From: Streptococcus merionis DSM 19192 | GTDB taxonomy: Bacteria; Bacillota; Bacilli; Lactobacillales; Streptococcaceae | Direction: 5' to 3' | Length of the DNA stretch: 64,000 nucleotides | Assembly: GCF_000380085.1 (NCBI RefSeq) | Contig: NZ_KB904556.1 | Span: forward strand, 62,001 to 126,000 | Shown: one piece after another, positions 18,523 through 27,462 of the stretch | Numbering within the stretch: the stretch's first letter is position 1 | Layout of the letters: every line of letters begins with the position of its first letter | Program-made: the position numbers and the translations under genes | The notes under the pieces: model-generated | Seen by the model: only the letters and a program-made list of their open reading frames with translations | The model's database searches: none | What the model was told of the DNA's origin: nothing

Positions 18523-19779
18523 CTATTCTACGATAGGAATCATGATTAGTACGTTAAAAAAATTTGAATCGGTGCTAATATTTAAATAACCGTTTAATTT
18601 AATTATTCTATCATTTACACTCTTTAAACCAATCCCAGTTCTTTTTGGAGATTTTGCCGAAAGCATACTGCCATCATATTTTATGTCTATGTTTGCTTTT
18701 TGAATTGGGTTGCTTACTTTAAATACTAGTTGCTTATTTTTAAAACGAAAAACAATATCAATAGGATACTGTGATTGATTTCGTATAACTTCTTCAATGG
18801 CGTTATCCAAGATATTTCCTAATATAGCACAAACATCTATAGCAATAGACGATAAAGTTAAATCATAAGGAATTTGTAAGTCTAAATGATATTGGATATT
18901 AGCTTGTTTCATTCTAGCTATTTTTTGGTTTAATATAGCATCAACAGGAATACAGCCCGTAATTTTTCGACTAAAAACTTTTTGACCTAATAATTCTCTT
19001 GTTATCCCCTTTATGTTTACATAATCATGATTATCAGCATATAAATCTATGGCTGAAATAATATTTTTCAAGTCGTGCCTAAATATCGATAATTCTTTTT
19101 CTTGCTTTATTATTTCATCAGCAAAATTATTCTCATCTTGAATTATTTGAGCGTTTTTTATTTTATTATTCTTCTCACCTAAATAATTATATAAAACGAT
19201 TATGGTGATATTAATTAGAAGAAGACTGCTATCTAACCAAAATTCTTCTAACAAGGTAAATGAAAAATTGTGCAATAGCAACATAGTTGAAACACATGGG
19301 GTAATGGTCAAAACAGCATACTCTATTGGTGATAAGCCGACCAAATTAGCTATTTTAAAATGTTGCAACCAAAAAACTAAAAGAAGAGATAAGAGTGTTA
19401 ACAAAAATTGAAAAGATAATACTATTATAACAAAATGAGTTTTAAGTGATGATTGGAATGATAATGTTACTATTTTGTCTTGAACTAAGAACAAGAAAAA
19501 TAAAAAAAAATAATGGAATAGTTTTTTGGATAGGCTACCTGAAAGAAAGTAAAATATGACAAGGAAAGTTGTCAGCAAGGAAAGAAGTTTAAAATCAATA
19601 AAGGTTCCCGTATTTATTGTGATACTTGTTCGTGCTATGAAAAAGATAAAAAAGATAAAACAAAAAAATTTAAATTTCGATGTTCTAATGATAAAAAAAT
19701 GCTGCAAATAAGCCCATGTAACAAAACTTTGGAAAATAAATAAAGTAATAATTCCAATTGAAGTTAAAAAAATATTCAA
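18523..19779 (-). CDS. GHKL-type sensor histidine kinase (AgrC/ComD/BlpH-like)
   Basis: A 418-residue kinase. The first 200 residues form about six or seven membrane segments, as in peptide-sensing kinases of the AgrC/ComD class. A coiled linker precedes the phospho-acceptor FRHDLKNII (His near residue 237), the N-box LDNAIEE and the G-box GIGLKSVND. Its ATG overlaps the stop of the response-regulator gene (ATGA). Such kinases usually detect a secreted peptide; no standard GG-leader peptide gene is visible nearby. Base composition is strongly AT-rich compared with gpsA, which suggests acquisition. Confidence 0.9.
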   Translation of the reverse strand: MNIFLTSIGIITLFIFQSFVTWAYLQHFFIIRTSKFKFFCFIFFIFFIARTSITINTGTFIDFKLLSLLTTFLVIFYFLSGSLSKKLFHYFFLFFLFLVQDKIVTLSFQSSLKTHFVIIVLSFQFLLTLLSLLLVFWLQHFKIANLVGLSPIEYAVLTITPCVSTMLLLHNFSFTLLEEFWLDSSLLLINITIIVLYNYLGEKNNKIKNAQIIQDENNFADEIIKQEKELSIFRHDLKNIISAIDLYADNHDYVNIKGITRELLGQKVFSRKITGCIPVDAILNQKIARMKQANIQYHLDLQIPYDLTLSSIAIDVCAILGNILDNAIEEVIRNQSQYPIDIVFRFKNKQLVFKVSNPIQKANIDIKYDGSMLSAKSPKRTGIGLKSVNDRIIKLNGYLNISTDSNFFNVLIMIPIVE

Positions 19780-20504
19780 ATCCCAAAATTCCTTTCTATA
19801 AACTGATTGTACAATGATTTCACTATCTTTTTTCGACTTCTACTAATAGTAACATAACTACCATTTTTTAATTGTATACTATCAGGAGTAAATAAAACAA
19901 TATAGTGCATGTTAACAATTGTCCCGCTATTGACTTTTACAAAATTTGTCGAAGATAATTGTTTTTCTATACTAGTTATTTTCCCATAAAAAGAGACACT
20001 ATCCCCATTCTGTAACTCAATGTGTATCTTTCTTCCCAATTCTGAAGATAATAGTATAATTTCACTTGTTTGTACTTGAAAATGACTTGAGCCAATTTGA
20101 TAGAATAAATATTCTTGCTTACCAGATAATTCAATAAGAGAGTGTTTTAACACTTTTCGAAGTTCTTTAGCAGAAACTGGTTTTATAAGATACCTAAAAG
20201 GAAATACCTCAAAACTTTCTAAAGCGTATTGTTCATAGCTAGTTACGTATATCAAAAGAAAGTTTTTATCTATCTTTCTTAAAATTTTAGCAGTTTCAAT
20301 ACCATTAAAACCATTCATCTCAATATCTAAAAAAATAAGTTGATAATTGATGCGTTGATTAACAATAGATTTGATTAATTTTTCACCTCTATGATAACCG
20401 TCTATTTCATTTGGAATACCAATTTCCTCAAAATATGATAAAATTTGAGATTCTAAAAATCCAACTTGAGAAATATCATCATCACAAATGGCAATTCTGT
20501 ACAT
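19776..20504 (-). CDS. LytTR-type response regulator (AgrA/ComE/BlpR-like)
   Basis: A 242-residue response regulator. The receiver domain has the acidic pocket CDDD (residues 7-10), phospho-acceptor Asp60 in FLDIEMNG, and the conserved Thr/Lys (YVTS, YLIKP). The C-terminal LytTR DNA-binding domain runs from about residue 140 ([14 protein letters not shown]). It forms a cognate pair with the overlapping histidine kinase. It lies 38 bases downstream of an ABC permease gene, so the order ABC ATPase, permease, regulator, kinase suggests one operon. LytTR regulators bind direct repeats; I could not define such repeats with confidence upstream. Confidence 0.92.
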   Translation of the reverse strand: MYRIAICDDDISQVGFLESQILSYFEEIGIPNEIDGYHRGEKLIKSIVNQRINYQLIFLDIEMNGFNGIETAKILRKIDKNFLLIYVTSYEQYALESFEVFPFRYLIKPVSAKELRKVLKHSLIELSGKQEYLFYQIGSSHFQVQTSEIILLSSELGRKIHIELQNGDSVSFYGKITSIEKQLSSTNFVKVNSGTIVNMHYIVLFTPDSIQLKNGSYVTISRSRKKIVKSLYNQFIERNFGI

Positions 20505-20542
20505 GGTTTACCAACTTTCCATCATTTTTTCAATTATATCAT

Positions 20543-21295
20543 TTAGAATCCCATTCTTTCAAATTTTTTTATAGTAGTATATAACAATAAGATACAAAGT
20601 GATAGATACTCAATAAAATGCAAACAAACTAGCTCTGTTGTAAATTTATAATCAGCTACTATGAAAAAATACCCCGGCACAAAGATTGATATAACTTTAA
20701 TATAAGTAAGCAATTGACATAAAAGATATATTCCAAAAGTGATAAATGCTGAGACTATAGCAGAATAACGTAAAGATAAATAAAATGCAACACTGCTTAA
20801 AACAATAACAAAAATTAAATTTATTAGACTGACTGTTAAAGATTGTATATTAGTTGAATGATGTTCCCAAAAAGGATGGTAGCCGTACTTGCTATTTGAA
20901 ATTAACAGTACGTATGTTATAAACGATGTTAAAAAATTTACAAAATATAAAAATAAAATTGAGCAAACAACCACTATATATTTTGAAATAACAAGTGTTT
21001 TTCTACTATAACCTCTATTAATTTCTAATAAAATTTGTCCCCCTTGAATCTCTCCACCTAAAACAAAAGAGGATGTATAAAGAATTTGTAACAATGGGAT
21101 TGTTAAAATAAGTAAGAAAGTCCACATTGTTGTCATAAATGTGATTAAATCTAGTTTTGCCCCTATTTGGATAAAATCCCAATGTAGTGCAACTCCCAAA
21201 CCATAAACTAAAGGCCAAAGGGATAAAAGCAGTAGAACAATAAAATTTTTTCGTTTTGCAAGTTTATATAGTTCTGCAGTTATAATGGATAACAT
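20543..21295 (-). CDS. ABC transporter permease (ABC-2 type)
   Basis: A 250-residue integral membrane protein with six hydrophobic segments and an N-terminal ITAELYKLAKRKN amphipathic start, typical of ABC-2 permeases in bacteriocin-immunity or peptide-resistance exporters. The ATG at 21295 is preceded by GAGGAGG and begins one base after the stop of the ATPase gene; the longer frame from 21337 would start inside the ATPase. It pairs with the ATPase upstream. The exported substrate is unknown; immunity to an antimicrobial peptide is a guess from the two-component neighbour. Confidence 0.85.
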   Translation of the reverse strand: MLSIITAELYKLAKRKNFIVLLLLSLWPLVYGLGVALHWDFIQIGAKLDLITFMTTMWTFLLILTIPLLQILYTSSFVLGGEIQGGQILLEINRGYSRKTLVISKYIVVVCSILFLYFVNFLTSFITYVLLISNSKYGYHPFWEHHSTNIQSLTVSLINLIFVIVLSSVAFYLSLRYSAIVSAFITFGIYLLCQLLTYIKVISIFVPGYFFIVADYKFTTELVCLHFIEYLSLCILLLYTTIKKFERMGF

Positions 21296-21296
21296 C

Positions 21297-22160
21297 TTAT
21301 TCCTCCTCGAATAAATCTTGAAGTGAATTAATGACATTTAGCTTTCGTATATTACCATTCATCTCGTAAATAATTTTTAAAACAGTATTCAAAAGTGTCA
21401 TATTATTTGGAATTTCTATTTCGGTATTCCTTATATCTACCAGATCAGCAAGTCTATTTCTTAGTTCTTGGCTCATCTTCTCAATTGTTATGACAATCTT
21501 ACTTTTATCAATACTAGAATGCCATTCAATACAGTTGTTATGAATGAGAAAGAAATAGTCACAAATTTCTTCGATTTCATGAAGTTGATGTGAAGATATA
21601 AGGATTGTAACCCCTTTTTCACTGCGAAGTTTTACAATATAATCCAATAATAGTTTTACTCCTATTGGGTCTAACCCCACAAAGGGTTCATCTAGTATAA
21701 GAAAATCAGGATCATTTAATAAGGCGAGTGCTAATCCTAATCTTTGCTTCATACCAAACGAAAATGTTTTGACTTGCTTTTTAGTATTATCTAGGCCAAC
21801 AAATTGAAGCAACTCTGATATATGCTCATCTAAATTTTTTATCTGATGTTTTGAGTATTTAGAAAATAATTTTAAATTATCATATGCAGAAAAATCTTCA
21901 AACAACTTACAATCTAATAAAAAACCTATCTTACTTAAAAATTCCTCCTGCCTATAGTAGCTATTTTCTTTAAAAGAAATGTCACCACTTGATAGTGGAG
22001 TAAATCCTAATATCATCTTCATTAATGTTGTTTTACCACTGCCATTCTTCCCTATTAATCCGACAATATCTCCCTTTTGAATTTCAAAATTTATATTTGA
22101 CAAAATCTTGTACTCGCCAAATGATTTATTTAAATTTTTCACTTTCAACATTTCAGACAT
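21297..22160 (-). CDS. ABC transporter ATP-binding protein
   Basis: A 287-residue ATPase. Walker A is GKNGSGKTTL (about residues 38-47), the signature is FSFGMKQRLGLA, Walker B is FLILDEPFVGLDP and the H-loop is ISSHQLHEIEE. The short C-terminal domain beyond residue 215 is typical of ABC-2 exporters. It is the first full-length gene of the AT-rich operon. A GAGG ribosome-binding site precedes the ATG. A 9-codon frame with a much stronger site lies only 22 bases upstream and may couple to it. Confidence 0.92.
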   Translation of the reverse strand: MSEMLKVKNLNKSFGEYKILSNINFEIQKGDIVGLIGKNGSGKTTLMKMILGFTPLSSGDISFKENSYYRQEEFLSKIGFLLDCKLFEDFSAYDNLKLFSKYSKHQIKNLDEHISELLQFVGLDNTKKQVKTFSFGMKQRLGLALALLNDPDFLILDEPFVGLDPIGVKLLLDYIVKLRSEKGVTILISSHQLHEIEEICDYFFLIHNNCIEWHSSIDKSKIVITIEKMSQELRNRLADLVDIRNTEIEIPNNMTLLNTVLKIIYEMNGNIRKLNVINSLQDLFEEE

Positions 22161-22182
22161 GTTTATACCTCATTAAATTAGC

Positions 22183-22212
22183 CTACATGCAATTTGTAGA
22201 AAATTTTAGCAT
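22183..22212 (-). CDS. possible 9-residue leader/signal peptide ORF
   Basis: ATG to TAG encodes MLKFSTNCM. A full AGGAGG lies eight bases before the ATG, the strongest ribosome-binding site in this operon. The stop is 22 bases ahead of the ABC ATPase start. A TATACT box lies about 30 bases further upstream. It could be an attenuation leader or a very short peptide product. The function is unknown, and the chance that it is only an incidental frame is real. Confidence 0.35.
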   Translation of the reverse strand: MLKFSTNCM

Positions 22213-22352
22213 GGTAGCTTCCTCCTGTTAAGTATTTCAACATCTTTGCTGATAGCTTAAGTATAGTTTAAATAGTTAATGAAATTTTGATATTGTATTA
22301 TTTTGTATATCTTTTTGCAGTAAATGGTAAAAGCTTTAAAATTAACAATCTT

Positions 22353-22366
22353 AGAACCTGTAGTCA
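22353..22366 (+). repeat. end motif of dispersed intergenic repeat (partial copy)
   Basis: AGAACCTGTAGTCA, followed by GGTTTAGGAGACAGTTTTTTGA, parallels the end and inner segment of the element at 37357-37551. The other end is not visible. Confidence 0.4.
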
Positions 22367-22621
22367 TAGGTGAGATTCTTTGGTTTAGGAGACAGTTTTT
22401 TGATGTAATGGAAATCAGGTTGACCGATCAATTGATTTCAAGGTGGTAGTTTCTCTCCAGGCTACCAAACATGACTAGGATCTTTGAGATAATCTGATCA
22501 GAAACGAGAGTGATACTTTTTTATACGTAAGCGTCAACGATGACTTACCTTTATAGGTGAGAGAGAAGCCATCATGGTTACCTGTCTCAGCCTTTGTATT
22601 TTGAAAAAATGGACGAAAAAG

Positions 22622-22655
22622 CCCTGAATCAAAGTGTAGAACTTTGAATACAGGG
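22622..22655 (-). terminator. rgg terminator
   Basis: CCCTG-TCAAAGT pairs with ACTTTGA-CAGGG. On the minus strand a TTTTT run follows, so it ends transcription of the rgg gene. The gap 22213-22697 otherwise contains only the operon promoter region, a repeat end and a degenerate hairpin sharing GCCATCATGGTT with the tsf terminator. Confidence 0.65.
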
Positions 22656-22697
22656 ACTTAAATAATAATTTTATCAGCATGGTCACGAGCGATTTTA

Positions 22698-23543
22698 TCA
22701 AACTGGGAAGTGCTCCGCGGTTAGTTGCCGGTAGTAGTTTGCAGAATGCTGGCAGTTGATGGCGTCTAAGATGGCAATGGCCTCTTCCATCTGCCTAAGT
22801 CCTGCTTCTGGCTGGCCTATTTTGGCGAGCAAAAGTCCACAAGTCCATTGGTAGAGGATGCGGTAGTAGGCATCGCGTTCGCTGTAATAATGTTTCTCTA
22901 TCTGCTTTTGAAAATAGGAAGCTTTGTCTAGATTATCTGTGGTGACACAAACCATAAACCCATTGAGTAAGATGGTGTGGAGCTTGCGTTGGTCAATTTG
23001 ATCCGCAGGAACTCTGGCTAGCATTTTTTGAGTGTAGCTGGTGTAGAGGTCGGTCGTAAGCAGGATAGCGCAGACGGAGAAGAGTTCTAGCTCCTGATTG
23101 CCCCAAACATCCACCATAAAAAGCCAATCGTAGAGAAAGTCACTCTCTGTTTTATCTAGGCTTAGCTGTGGTTGCTTAGCTTTGAGATAGGCTTTAGCGA
23201 TGAGGCTATTAACCATGTGAAAGTCTTGCTTGGTTTTTTGAGCCATTTTTTTCTCATTCAGGTAGAGTTTTTCTAACTGGGATAAGTTGTTTTGGTCACG
23301 GGCGATACGAACTTGTGCGATAAAATCAGCTTGCGAATCGTCTAGCTGTAGCAAACGTTCAAATTCTGCGAGACTGACGTGAATAGTGTCCAAGATGGCA
23401 AACAGTTTATTGGCAGTTAACTCCGTCAGTCCATTTTCAAAGCGAGACAGAAGAGAAGGCGAGCAGACTTGACCAGCAGCTTGTCTGAGAGAAATGTGTT
23501 TGGATTGGCGAATTTTTTGAAAAGTAGATCCGATTTTTGACAT
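22698..23543 (-). CDS. Rgg/GadR/MutR-family transcriptional regulator
   Basis: A 281-residue regulator. Residues about 5-60 form an XRE helix-turn-helix (SLRQAAGQVCSPSLLSRFENG). The remaining helical repeat domain (about 70-280) matches the peptide-binding C-terminal region of Rgg proteins. Rgg regulators usually respond to short hydrophobic peptides or act alone on a neighbour. The start at 23543 is preceded by AAAGGAG; the longer frame adds 17 residues without support. It is divergent from the S41 peptidase gene, its likeliest target. I saw no convincing short hydrophobic peptide gene beside it. Confidence 0.88.
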   Translation of the reverse strand: MSKIGSTFQKIRQSKHISLRQAAGQVCSPSLLSRFENGLTELTANKLFAILDTIHVSLAEFERLLQLDDSQADFIAQVRIARDQNNLSQLEKLYLNEKKMAQKTKQDFHMVNSLIAKAYLKAKQPQLSLDKTESDFLYDWLFMVDVWGNQELELFSVCAILLTTDLYTSYTQKMLARVPADQIDQRKLHTILLNGFMVCVTTDNLDKASYFQKQIEKHYYSERDAYYRILYQWTCGLLLAKIGQPEAGLRQMEEAIAILDAINCQHSANYYRQLTAEHFPV

Positions 23544-23655
23544 ATGTGCTCCTTTTGTTTTGATGATAGCAGATATGTTGAAGATATGCAACAAATAATT
23601 AGCTGAGCTCGTTTATGGTAAACTGGAAAAAATAATAGAAAACAAAGGAGTTATG

Positions 23656-24930
23656 ATGACCAAGCAAGCTATTTTTGATCAAGTTGTGAGCCTATTGCAG
23701 AATGATTCTGCAACTAAAAAGGATTTGACCGGTGCTGATCCAGCACTATTTCGCGAGAAAATCACAGAAGAGATGTCAGATGAAGACTTTCTTTATGTGA
23801 TGCGTTGCTATTTGGCTAGCTTTGGTGTGATTAGTCACGTCAGTTTTCATCCTAAAAAGCCAGAAAAACTTGGGTTTCGTCTGAGAATCTATGATAATCG
23901 TCTCTTTGTTGTCCAGGCTGATGAGCAGACGGGTCTCCGAGAAGGCGATGAAATCGTAACGATTTCTGGCCAAACAGTGAAGGATTTTTACCAGACTCAT
24001 CAAGCTTATTTTGTCAGCCAAACGCCTGAGAGACACTACGCAGACTGGGCGCGCTTGATGAAGCGGTATCCGCAGCTGACGGTAGCGCGTGAAAGTGTGA
24101 TTTTGCAGATTCGTTTGCAGGATCCAAGTGATGCACCTGATAACGGTTTTTCAGGCTATCTTGTCAATGATGAGACTTACTATATGAGATTGATTGATTT
24201 TTCCAATGAGGCTGCGATTACTGAGCTGTATAAGCAGGCCTTTCCAATTTTGAGTGGGGTCAAAAATCTTATCATTGATGTGCGTGTTAACCATGGTGGC
24301 ACGGATTCGCTGTATTTTCCGCTATTTCCTTATACCTTACCTGAGGGTAAGGGATTTAAGGATTTGGAGAAAGTCGATGACGATGGCATGGAGATCCTCT
24401 ACACACCGACCAACGTGCAGCACAGACTGGATCAGTTTGCAGGCTTTTTGGCGAATCCTGATATTTCCAAGGAGAGTAAGCAAATGATTGCAAACTTTAC
24501 CAAGGAGCTTAAGGCTAATGCGGACAAAGGGTTTTTAGTCTATGATGATGCATCTGATGAAGATGATGGGGAGAGTATGCTCTCTGGCTACCGCGGTTTG
24601 GCCGAAAGTCCTGAGCGGATCATCATCTTGTCAGACGTCTACTGTGGCTCGTCTGGGGATAATTTTGTGGAGATGATGCGCAGAATGCCTAAGGTTACCG
24701 TTGTGGGAAGACCGACCTTAGGGATCTTAGATTATTCCAACTGCTGTACCGTCGATTTTGGGGATTTTGAATTGCTCTACCCGACATCACGCTCTCTGGC
24801 CATTGACCACGGGAAAGGAATGACGGACAAAGGTGTGCTTCCAGATGTTTTAGTGCCTTGGACACCAGACCACCTTTTAGAAGATATGGATATGAAGGTA
24901 GCTATGGAAGTGTTAAAGGGCGAGGCCTAG
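23656..24930 (+). CDS. S41-family peptidase-like protein
   Basis: A 424-residue protein with a PDZ-like segment (about 80-115, LREGDEIVTISG) and a C-terminal-processing-peptidase core. The catalytic Ser lies in VYCGSSGDNFVEMM; the lysine side of the dyad is less clear. No signal peptide or membrane segment is visible, so it is probably cytoplasmic, unlike most CtpA proteins. AAAGGAG lies five bases before the second of two adjacent ATGs. It is divergent from an Rgg regulator and stands alone. The substrate is unknown. Confidence 0.78.
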   Translation: MTKQAIFDQVVSLLQNDSATKKDLTGADPALFREKITEEMSDEDFLYVMRCYLASFGVISHVSFHPKKPEKLGFRLRIYDNRLFVVQADEQTGLREGDEIVTISGQTVKDFYQTHQAYFVSQTPERHYADWARLMKRYPQLTVARESVILQIRLQDPSDAPDNGFSGYLVNDETYYMRLIDFSNEAAITELYKQAFPILSGVKNLIIDVRVNHGGTDSLYFPLFPYTLPEGKGFKDLEKVDDDGMEILYTPTNVQHRLDQFAGFLANPDISKESKQMIANFTKELKANADKGFLVYDDASDEDDGESMLSGYRGLAESPERIIILSDVYCGSSGDNFVEMMRRMPKVTVVGRPTLGILDYSNCCTVDFGDFELLYPTSRSLAIDHGKGMTDKGVLPDVLVPWTPDHLLEDMDMKVAMEVLKGEA

Positions 24931-25001
24931 TGTTTCTTTCTATCGAGTATCTTTTTCTTTCCATGTTATGGTATCATGGATAATGAAAGAAGGAGAGACT
25001 C

Positions 25002-26036
25002 ATGAAAATAGTTAACCAGACTGATATTTTGGCCCAACGCTTTTACAATCAGGGTTTCGTTAATCCCTATGAAGATGTGGAAAGTTTGTTAATGGCTGCG
25101 CTGGGGGTTCAGTCGCAGTACATCAACCACGGCCTGTTTAATCTATCCACTCGGCTGTTGTTGCGTAAGAACGACAAGGTCACAAAGAGCATTAAATCAG
25201 CTATTTTAGCTTGGGGACAACGCCAGACCTATCATTTTTACGACAAGGCGACATGGCTGAAAATGGCCAGTTATTTGTCAGAAGAGCGAATCTGGGTGGA
25301 AAAATACTTTGAAGAAGAGGGGCTGAACTTGGACAGTGCTCTAGTAGAGCTTCAAAAGATGTTGGTTCACCCTCAGACACGAAGCCAGTTGGCGCAAGCC
25401 TACGGTGATCGCTGGGCGCAACTCTTTACTTGGAGCGCCCTTTTCTTGCAGGCGTCGCGAACTGGTCAGCTCTACCAACAATTGCTAGCTCATGACCGCT
25501 TAGTGATCTGGGAAAATCAGATCCTGCAAAAACCGGCTGAGGTCTCAAAAGACTTATTAGAAAGTTATTTTGCTTTTTATGGTCCAGCCACCTTGGCTGA
25601 TGCGGCCCATTTTTTTGGCATAAAGCAGGATCAGATTGACAAAGAGGATCTGGCTGGTCTTTATCAACTGACTGATCACAATAAGGTTTACTATGTGACC
25701 GATTGGCACGAAAATATCACTATTCCTGAGGTCTTGGTCTTGGGAAAATTTGATCCTCTACTAGTTGCCTATAGGCACAAATCTGTTTTGATTCCCGCAG
25801 AGGCGCAACCATTGGTCTGGAAAAAGGGTGGCCAGATTTCGGCCTTGGTTTTAATCAAGGGAAAATTACGGGCAACTTGGACCATGGCGCACCAGAATCA
25901 GGGGATTCGCTTTGTCGTGACCTCTCCAAAACCGCTTGCCCTCAAACACCAAGCGACGGTGAGACGGACGTTCAAAGATTACGCCAGATGGCTGGATAAA
26001 GCTGTCAGCCAAGTTCTTTTTGAGGTTGTCAAATGA
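25002..26036 (+). CDS. winged-helix DNA-binding domain protein (AlkX/YcaQ-related)
   Basis: A 344-residue protein of the winged-helix HTH_42 superfamily. The N-terminus reads LAQRFYNQGFVNPYEDVESL and continues with ALGVQSQY, the arrangement in this family (NRQGL/LGIQAQ-like). Some relatives (YcaQ/AlkX) are DNA glycosylases that unhook crosslinks; most streptococcal members are uncharacterised. AAGGAGAG precedes the ATG. It sits alone between the S41 peptidase and dut. DNA repair is possible but not demonstrable here. Confidence 0.75.
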   Translation: MKIVNQTDILAQRFYNQGFVNPYEDVESLLMAALGVQSQYINHGLFNLSTRLLLRKNDKVTKSIKSAILAWGQRQTYHFYDKATWLKMASYLSEERIWVEKYFEEEGLNLDSALVELQKMLVHPQTRSQLAQAYGDRWAQLFTWSALFLQASRTGQLYQQLLAHDRLVIWENQILQKPAEVSKDLLESYFAFYGPATLADAAHFFGIKQDQIDKEDLAGLYQLTDHNKVYYVTDWHENITIPEVLVLGKFDPLLVAYRHKSVLIPAEAQPLVWKKGGQISALVLIKGKLRATWTMAHQNQGIRFVVTSPKPLALKHQATVRRTFKDYARWLDKAVSQVLFEVVK

Positions 26037-26203
26037 TGGACGTCAGCCAGCTTGCTATCAATCTAAGTGTGTAAGAGAATGTTTTTCTAGAACTGTCATG
26101 TTTTTGGTGGTTGGCTTTTACTAATAGGTTTACTCTTATTTTAGGATGTTTAGAGAAAAATTGAGAGCAATCATCGAATATACGTTGGTGTCCAAGGCGT
26201 CTT

Positions 26204-26217
26204 AGAACTTGTAGTCA
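26204..26217 (+). repeat. end motif of dispersed intergenic repeat (partial copy)
   Basis: AGAACTTGTAGTCA, preceded by CTT as in the copy at 22353, differs by one base from other ends of the family. The rest of 26037-26370 holds no gene I recognise. Confidence 0.35.
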
Positions 26218-26371
26218 GAATCCATACTTTCGTTTTAAGACTAATTTTCCATGACTGATCATCGTCTCTTTAAAAAACGGTTTTCTGAATTAAAGTCCTT
26301 CACCTGTGATGACAGCTTCTTATCTTTTTAAATAGCTTTTTCCTGTCTTTGTCGCAGATTTCTGCTCAACC

Positions 26372-26402
26372 TTGGCCATGAATCGCGAATATATAGTATA
26401 AT
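26372..26402 (+). promoter_or_regulatory. promoter of dut operon
   Basis: A consensus TATAAT (26397-26402) is preceded by TTGGCC (26372-26377). The predicted start, near 26409, lies only six bases before the first in-frame ATG at 26415 and so decides the dut start in favour of 26433. Confidence 0.6.
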
Positions 26403-26432
26403 GGGGAGAGAAAAATGATTGGAGATGATGAC

Positions 26433-26882
26433 ATGATGCGTTTACGAGGATTTGAACTGATTAGTCAATTTGCCCATCGGAAGGAGCTGCTTCCTCAGAG
26501 GGAGACAGCTCATGCGGCAGGCTATGATTTGAAGGTGGCAGAGAGCATGACCATCGCTCCAGGTGAGATTTGTCTGGTTCCGACAGGCATCAAGGCCTAT
26601 ATGCAGGAAAATGAAGTGCTCTATCTTTATGACCGTTCGTCTAATCCCCGCAAGAAAGGGTTGGTTTTGATTAACTCTGTCGGGGTTATTGATGGTGATT
26701 ATTATGACAATGAGAGCAACGAAGGCCATATCTTTGCTCAGATGCAAAATATCACCAACGAACCTGTTGTACTTGAAGCTGGTGAGCGTTTGGTACAGGG
26801 GGTATTTGCCCCATTTTTGCTGGCAGATGGTGACGATGCTTCTGGTGAGCGCATTGGTGGCTTCGGGTCAACAGGAAACTAG
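26433..26882 (+). CDS. dut: dUTP diphosphatase
   Basis: A 149-residue trimeric-type dUTPase that hydrolyses dUTP to dUMP, keeping uracil out of DNA and feeding thymidylate synthesis. Family motifs are visible: AAGYDLKVAE, YDRSSNPRKKG, NSVGVIDGDYYDNES, ERLVQGVFAPF and the C-terminal RIGGFGSTGN. I favour the ATG at 26433, eight bases after GGAG, because the upstream ATG at 26415 would be at the very 5' end of the transcript. It begins the dut-phosphatase-radA operon. Confidence 0.93.
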   Translation: MMRLRGFELISQFAHRKELLPQRETAHAAGYDLKVAESMTIAPGEICLVPTGIKAYMQENEVLYLYDRSSNPRKKGLVLINSVGVIDGDYYDNESNEGHIFAQMQNITNEPVVLEAGERLVQGVFAPFLLADGDDASGERIGGFGSTGN

Positions 26883-26891
26883 GAGACTGCG

Positions 26892-27431
26892 ATGAAAGTT
26901 ATTTTTATCCGTCATAGTGAGCCAGATTACAGCATGTTGGATAAGGCTCAGAATCCGCAGGCTTATGTAGAATTTGGGCGGGATTTAGCACCACTAACAG
27001 CGCGTGGGCGTCTTTTGGCTCAAGAGGCTGCGCAGAATCCCTTATTGGATGAAGCGGAGGTCATCATTTCCTCGTCTATCACCCGGGCTTTGGAGACCGC
27101 TTTTTATATGGCCCGCCATCGAGCCATTAACCTCTTGGTAGAGCCATTTTTCCACGAGTGGCGGCCCGATTTGGATGGTCTGAACTACACAGAAGTTGAG
27201 CTGGCGCTAGCTCATCAGACCTATATGGTTAATGACGGCAATTTGCCAAGTGATAGCCCCATTCGCTACGAGACAGGAGCAGAAGTCAAGGCGCGCTTTC
27301 TACTGGCGCTGAAAAAGTATTGCCAGTATGAGACGGTTGCTGTTGTTACTCATGGCATGCTGATGCGTCAGTTTGTTCCACTTGATCACATTGATTACTG
27401 CCAATTTGTGACTTGTGACATAGACCTATGA
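26892..27431 (+). CDS. histidine phosphatase family protein
   Basis: A 179-residue member of the phosphoglycerate-mutase-like superfamily. The catalytic motif is FIRHSEPDY (His8), Arg and His partners follow in [11 protein letters not shown] and VTHGMLMR, and the acid is Glu in FFHEWRP. It removes phosphate from a small substrate, which the sequence does not identify. It lies nine bases after dut and 31 bases before the probable start of radA, so all three are likely co-transcribed. Confidence 0.87.
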   Translation: MKVIFIRHSEPDYSMLDKAQNPQAYVEFGRDLAPLTARGRLLAQEAAQNPLLDEAEVIISSSITRALETAFYMARHRAINLLVEPFFHEWRPDLDGLNYTEVELALAHQTYMVNDGNLPSDSPIRYETGAEVKARFLLALKKYCQYETVAVVTHGMLMRQFVPLDHIDYCQFVTCDIDL

Positions 27432-27462
27432 GCTAAAACGATTAGAAATTGAGGAACACATC

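Noticed and set aside
23544-23652. Short hydrophobic peptide gene for the Rgg regulator
   Set aside because: The only small frame (MIADMLKICNK) has no ribosome-binding site and is not clearly hydrophobic.
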